NCBI GenBank assembly: GCA_902493545.1
Contig: CABUQI010000053.1
Coordinates: 1-8,615 of the forward strand
Source of the DNA: an uncultured Collinsella sp.
Lineage (GTDB): Bacteria > Actinomycetota > Coriobacteriia > Coriobacteriales > Coriobacteriaceae
DNA length: 8,615 bases
Direction of reading: 5' to 3'
Under the pieces are notes generated by a model. The model was not told where the DNA came from. It was given only the letters and a program-made list of their open reading frames with translations, and made no database searches. Below, piece after piece: positions 5,448 through 8,615 of the stretch; within the stretch, counting starts at the first letter, position 1; every line of letters starts with the position of its first letter. The position numbers and the translations under genes are program-made.

Positions 5448-6152
5448 ATGGCAATCAAGGTGTTCGCTGACGGTGCAAACCTCGAGGGCATGCTCGACAT
5501 GTACGAGAACGGCAACGTTCAGGGTTTCACGACTAACCCGTCCCTTATGAAGAAGGGCGGCGTGACGGATTACCGCGCGTTTGCCAAGGAGGTCCTGGCC
5601 CACATCATCGATGTGTCCGTCTCGTTTGAGGTCTTTGCCGATGACATCGAGACCATGGAGGTCGAGGCTCGCGAGATCGCTACCTGGGCCGAGAACGTCT
5701 ACGTCAAGATTCCGTGCGTGACCACCAAGGGCGAGTCCACCGCCGAGCTGGTCCGCAAGCTTTCGGCCGACGGCATCAAGGTCAACGTCACTACCATCTT
5801 TACGCCTAAGCAGGTCGATGAGATGGTCGAGGCCGTTGACGTCGAGACGCCGTCCATCATCTCGCTCTTTGCCGGCCGCATCGCCGATACCGGCGTCGAT
5901 CCCATTCCGTTTATGACGGAGTCGGTCAAGAAGGCCGCCGCCAAGCCCAACTGCGAGGTCCTGTGGGCGTCCACGCGCGAGCTCATCAATATTTACCAGG
6001 CGGAAGGATGCGGTTGCCAGATCATCACGGCGCCCAACAGTATTCTGGCCAAGCGCAAGAACATCGGCCGCGACCCGTACGAGGTCTCGCTCGATACCGT
6101 GCGCGGTTTCGCTAAGGATATCGCCGCTTTGGGCTTCCATATTCTGCCGTAG
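5448..6152 (+). CDS. Transaldolase / fructose-6-phosphate aldolase family protein (copy 2)
   Basis: The 234-residue protein is a paralogue of the product encoded at 2143-2853. A gap-free comparison by eye gives about 46 differences in 234 positions, roughly 80% identity. All putative catalytic and phosphate-binding residues are the same: D8, N30, E61, K87, N113, T115, S139, F141, R144, S175, R177. Differences cluster on likely surface helices and at positions 88-91 just after the Schiff-base lysine (PCVT against PALN), which could change substrate fit. The start at 5448 follows AAAGGA (5433-5438) by 9 bases; the ATG at 5424 has no ribosome binding site. It sits behind the PTS terminator with its own 5' region, so it is probably a separate unit or depends on read-through. 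It ends in a TAG embedded in repeat-rich DNA, and 19 bases of its 3' end recur downstream. It is probably a tandem duplicate kept for dosage or for a different condition. Confidence 0.9.
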   Translation: MAIKVFADGANLEGMLDMYENGNVQGFTTNPSLMKKGGVTDYRAFAKEVLAHIIDVSVSFEVFADDIETMEVEAREIATWAENVYVKIPCVTTKGESTAELVRKLSADGIKVNVTTIFTPKQVDEMVEAVDVETPSIISLFAGRIADTGVDPIPFMTESVKKAAAKPNCEVLWASTRELINIYQAEGCGCQIITAPNSILAKRKNIGRDPYEVSLDTVRGFAKDIAALGFHILP

Positions 6153-6186
6153 GGCGAACACTGGCTGCGCCGTGGGCTGTTCGCCC
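6152..6186 (+). repeat. 9-bp inverted repeat at the stop codon of copy 2
   Basis: GGGCGAACA (6152-6160) and TGTTCGCCC (6178-6186) are perfectly complementary around a 17-base loop. The right arm overlaps the left arm of the next, larger hairpin by 4 bases (6183-6186), so full formation of one limits the other. Confidence 0.6.
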
Positions 6187-6254
6187 CGGCCTTCCCTTTC
6201 CCTATCGCTCACGCGCTTTGCGAGAGTTGCGCTAGGGAAAGGGAAGGCCGGGGC
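6183..6254. repeat. Long hairpin with 22-bp perfect arms
   Basis: Bases 6183-6204 and 6233-6254 are exact reverse complements around a 28-base loop. The arms are GC-rich at the base and contain a pyrimidine run (CCTTCCCTTTCCCTA). No T-tract follows on either strand, so it is not a standard intrinsic terminator. It may stop exonucleases, help terminate the leftward tex transcript, or be a repetitive intergenic element. Confidence 0.75.
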
Positions 6255-6313
6255 TGCCGGCACGAGCTTGCCAGTAGGTTGGTAATCGGCTTCCATATCC
6301 TGCCGTGTTCAAA

Positions 6314-6520
6314 GGTACCCCCGCCCGCGACGTGCAAAATTGAGAGTATTCAGCAAGGTAAAGGCTTTTACCAGTTAATCGAAGCACGGAACGACCCCCG
6401 TTTTGGCTCTGATGACGCTAAAACGGGGGCTGTTTTTTTGCTTTTTCGTCTCTGAGGGACATCCGGAACGGCGGAATTTGCAGAATACTCGCGATTTTGC
6501 ACGTCGCTGCAGGGGGTACC
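6314..6520. repeat. 207-bp structure with 38-bp imperfect inverted repeats around a terminator
   Basis: Bases 6314-6351 match the complement of 6483-6520 at 33 of 38 positions without gaps. Shared blocks are GGTACCCCC, GCGACGTGCAAAAT and GAGTATTC, with the mismatches confined to two short spacers. Similarity continues inward (GCAA at 6353-6356 against the complement of 6478-6481) and, with a small gap, outward (TCAAA). The layout resembles a MITE or a paired intergenic motif. No transposase and no clear target duplication is seen. Confidence 0.65.
6395..6439 (+). terminator. Rightward intrinsic terminator inside the inverted-repeat structure
   Basis: CCCCCGTTTT (6395-6404) pairs with AAAACGGGGG (6420-6429), extended inward by GGC/GCT with one wobble, and is followed by seven T at 6433-6439. 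It works for plus-strand transcripts. The only visible upstream gene is transaldolase copy 2, ending 243 bp earlier, so it closes either a long 3' leader-out or an unseen short RNA. Confidence 0.85.
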
Positions 6521-6534
6521 CTTGCTTTGACGGT

Positions 6535-8615
6535 TTACTTCCCCTGCACCATGGTGAGGGAGATTTTCTTGCGGTCGCGATCGACCCTCTCGACCCATAC
6601 CTTGACCGTGTCGCCGACGCGCACCACGTCGCTGGGGTGCTTGACGAAGCGGTTGGCCAGCTTGGAGATATGCACGAGGCCGTCCTGGTGCACGCCCACG
6701 TCGACGAAGGCGCCAAAGTCCACAACGTTGCGCACCGTGCCCTTGAGTTCCATGCCGGGCTCCAGGTCGTCGATGGAAAGCGCCGAGCGGCTAAAGACCA
6801 CCTCGGGCGCGTCGTCGCGCGGGTCGCGACCGGGCTTCTTGAGCTCGTTGACAATGTCGATGAGCGTGAGGGTGCCGCAGCCCAGGTCGCTTGCCAGCGC
6901 CGAGATGCTGCCCAAGCGGCGCTCGATGTCGGGCACGCCGCCGCGGCTGAGCTCGCTGGCTTTAACGCCTGCGCGCTCCAGGACGGCCGTGGCCACCTCG
7001 TAGCTCTCGGGGTGGACGCTTGTCGCGTCGAGCGGGTTCTTGCCACCGCTGATGCGCAGGAAGCCCGCGGCGTTGAGATATGCCTTGGGTCCCAGCTTGG
7101 GGACTTTCTTGAGCTGGCGGCGATCGGTAAAGGCACCGTTTTCCTCGCGGTAGGCCATGATGTTCTTGGCCACGCTTGGCGTGATGCCCGATACGTATCC
7201 CAGCAGGCTCGCGCTCGCGGTGTTGACGTCGACGCCCACGCGGTTGACGACGTCTTCCACCACGTGGCCCAGGGTGCGCGAAAGCTCGGCCTGGTCAAGG
7301 TCGTGCTGGTACTGGCCAACGCCGATGGACTGGGGCGGAATCTTGACGAGCTCTGCCAGCGGGTCTTGCAGGCGGCGGCCCAGGCTCATGGCGCCACGCA
7401 CAGTGACATCCAGGTCGGGATACTCCTGGCTTGCGAGCTCGGAGGCGGAGTACACCGATGCGCCGGCCTCGTTGACGATGGTGTATCGCAGCCCAGGAGC
7501 CTGCTCGGCGATGAACTCCGAGACGACTTCCTCGGTCTCGCGGCTGGCAGTGCCATTGCCGATGACGATGGTGTTGACGCCGTCCTTCTTGACGAGGCGG
7601 GCGAGCTCGCGCTTGGTGCCGGCGACGTCGTGGCGCGGCTTGGTGGGGTAGACCACGCCGTGGTCGAGTAGCTTGCCGGTCTCGTCCATGACGGCGACCT
7701 TGCAGCCGGTACGGTAGCCCGGATCGAGCGCGAGCACGCGGGCACCGCGCACGGGGCGTGCCGAGAGCAGCCCCTCGAGATTCTTGGCAAAGACGTTGAT
7801 GGCCTCGGTCTGGGCGCGAACGGTGAGTTTGGCGCGGGCCTCGCGCTCCAGCGAAGGGGCCATCAGGCGCTTGTAACCGTCAGCGATGGCGGCGTCAAAG
7901 ACGGGAGCGAAGACGCCTTGGCGACGGGGCCAGCGGCTGCCGAGGCGCGCCGTGGCGGCGGCGCCGTCGACGTTCACGCGCACACGGAGCTTGCCCTCGC
8001 GCTCACCGCGGTCGATAGCCAGCACGCGGTGGTTGGGTATACGGCGCAGTGGCTCATCATAGCTGTAGTACGGCTCGTAGGGAGTCTTTTCGGCGGGGTC
8101 GGTGGCCTCGACGACGATGTCGGCGGTGTTTTGCGTAAAGGCGCGCAGGTCGGCGACGTTCTCGGGGTCCTCGGCTACCGTCTCGGCCACGATGTCGGCG
8201 GCGCCGGCGAGCGCCTTCTCGGGCGTGTCGAAGCCGGCCTCCTCGTTGACGTATGCCGCGGCGGCGTCGAGCGCGCTGCCCTTGGCCGAGGCCTGCATGA
8301 TAATCATGTTGGCGAGCGGCTCCAGGCCGGCCTCGCGGGCCTTCTGCGCGCGAGTCATGCGCTTTTTGCGGTAGGGCTTGTAGAGGTCCTCGACACGCTG
8401 GAGCTGCGTGGCCTCGCGAATCTGCTGTTCGAGTTCGGGCGTGAGCTTGCCCTGGGCGTCGATGAGCAGAATGACGTCCTCTTTGCGCTGCTCAAGATTG
8501 CGCAGGTAGGACAGGCGCTCGTCGAGTGCGCGCAGGGCGACGTCGTCCATGCCACCCGTGGCTTCCTTGCGGTAGCGCGAGATAAAGGGAATGGTGTTGC
8601 CCTCGTCGATGAGCT
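6535..8615 (-). CDS. tex: Tex-family transcription/RNA-binding protein (partial, N-terminus beyond window)
   Basis: The frame is open to the right edge; the 692 residues in view begin LIDEGNTIPFISRYRKEATGG, so only about 25-30 N-terminal residues are missing compared with E. coli Tex (773). An internal ATG at 8550 is not the start, because the upstream codons match Tex. Domains in order: the helical Tex N-terminal region, a YqgF/RNase H-like domain (LALDPGYRTG near 7690-7740, GNGTASRET near 7540), the conserved EAGASVYSASELA and SIGVGQYQHD segments, helix-hairpin-helix repeats (about 7050-7230), and a C-terminal S1 domain (about 6538-6765; GTVRNVVDFGAFVDVGVHQDG). The protein ends directly after S1, lacking the basic tail of enterobacterial Tex. 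Tex is a cytosolic nucleic-acid-binding protein linked to transcription and RNA turnover. It is unrelated in function to the sugar cassette and has no obvious leftward terminator. Confidence 0.96.
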   Translation of the reverse strand, partial: LIDEGNTIPFISRYRKEATGGMDDVALRALDERLSYLRNLEQRKEDVILLIDAQGKLTPELEQQIREATQLQRVEDLYKPYRKKRMTRAQKAREAGLEPLANMIIMQASAKGSALDAAAAYVNEEAGFDTPEKALAGAADIVAETVAEDPENVADLRAFTQNTADIVVEATDPAEKTPYEPYYSYDEPLRRIPNHRVLAIDRGEREGKLRVRVNVDGAAATARLGSRWPRRQGVFAPVFDAAIADGYKRLMAPSLEREARAKLTVRAQTEAINVFAKNLEGLLSARPVRGARVLALDPGYRTGCKVAVMDETGKLLDHGVVYPTKPRHDVAGTKRELARLVKKDGVNTIVIGNGTASRETEEVVSEFIAEQAPGLRYTIVNEAGASVYSASELASQEYPDLDVTVRGAMSLGRRLQDPLAELVKIPPQSIGVGQYQHDLDQAELSRTLGHVVEDVVNRVGVDVNTASASLLGYVSGITPSVAKNIMAYREENGAFTDRRQLKKVPKLGPKAYLNAAGFLRISGGKNPLDATSVHPESYEVATAVLERAGVKASELSRGGVPDIERRLGSISALASDLGCGTLTLIDIVNELKKPGRDPRDDAPEVVFSRSALSIDDLEPGMELKGTVRNVVDFGAFVDVGVHQDGLVHISKLANRFVKHPSDVVRVGDTVKVWVERVDRDRKKISLTMVQGK

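Larger units (their letters stand above)
6132..6306 (+). repeat. 19-bp direct repeat of the transaldolase 3' end flanking 137 bp
   Basis: Bases 6132-6150, encoding GFHILP plus the first base of the stop codon, recur at 6288-6306 with a single T-to-C change. Nothing upstream of the second copy resembles transaldolase, so it is a short tail copy and not a gene fragment of useful length. The 137 bp between them contain two overlapping inverted repeats. Confidence 0.7.
6153..6534. other. 382-bp repeat-rich gap between convergent copy 2 and tex
   Basis: No gene is supported. In order it holds the stop-codon hairpin, the 22-bp hairpin, the copied gene tail, the left arm of a long inverted repeat (6314-6351), a small GGTAAA/TTTACC repeat (6357-6372), a rightward terminator (6395-6439) and the right arm (6483-6520), which ends 14 bp before the tex stop. 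Confidence 0.75.

Noticed and set aside
6395..6429. Hairpin considered as the terminator of the leftward tex gene
   Set aside because: On the minus strand the stem is followed by TCGTTCC without a T-run, while the plus strand has seven T, so it is oriented rightward.
6403..7671. Long plus-strand open frame (422 codons) opposite tex
   Set aside because: It begins inside a terminator hairpin, has no ribosome binding site, and its protein lacks recognisable motifs. The minus-strand frame is an unmistakable Tex, so this is a high-GC antisense shadow.

Overview
The window reads like a chromosome segment of a gut Coriobacteriia organism, most likely Collinsella or a close relative. Grounds: moderately high GC with G/C-ending codons, AAAGGA-type ribosome binding sites, many PTS genes, and strong intrinsic terminators. 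This is inferred from style and gene content, not from a database match.

Layout. The left edge holds the first codons of a leftward THUMP-type rRNA methyltransferase (1-53), divergent from a rightward HAD phosphatase (129-956). A 17-bp hairpin (958-999) sits between the HAD gene and a leftward DeoR-family repressor (1003-1794). A 348-bp regulatory region (1795-2142) separates the repressor from a rightward operon: a short transaldolase/FSA-family enzyme (2143-2853), PTS EIIA (2863-3309), PTS EIIB (3385-3660) and an UlaA/SgaT-type EIIC (3732-5123), closed by a strong terminator (5181-5217). A second transaldolase about 80% identical to the first (5448-6152) follows behind its own 5' region. 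A repeat-rich 382-bp stretch (6153-6534) then lies between this gene and the leftward tex gene (6535 to beyond the right edge).

How the genes work together. The EIIA, EIIB and EIIC proteins should import and phosphorylate a sugar or sugar acid. The linked transaldolase would then transfer or cleave a C3 unit from the resulting phosphate, and the divergent DeoR protein should repress the operon and itself until a sugar phosphate accumulates. No ascorbate catabolic genes (UlaD, E, F, G) are present. Residues remembered as ascorbate contacts in UlaA are partly replaced here, so the substrate is open. Both transaldolase copies keep TalB-type active-site residues, including Phe at the position that is Tyr in E. 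coli FSA.

Most unusual points: a shared GTGAACGG-centred motif upstream of both transaldolase genes; four GCTTTYGAWA boxes in front of the operon; intercistronic hairpins in the PTS operon; and, downstream of the second transaldolase, a copied gene tail, a 22-bp perfect hairpin and a 207-bp inverted-repeat structure enclosing a terminator. I see no CRISPR array, transposase, tRNA or rRNA. The cassette is probably an unassigned sugar-utilisation locus rather than a new defence-type system.
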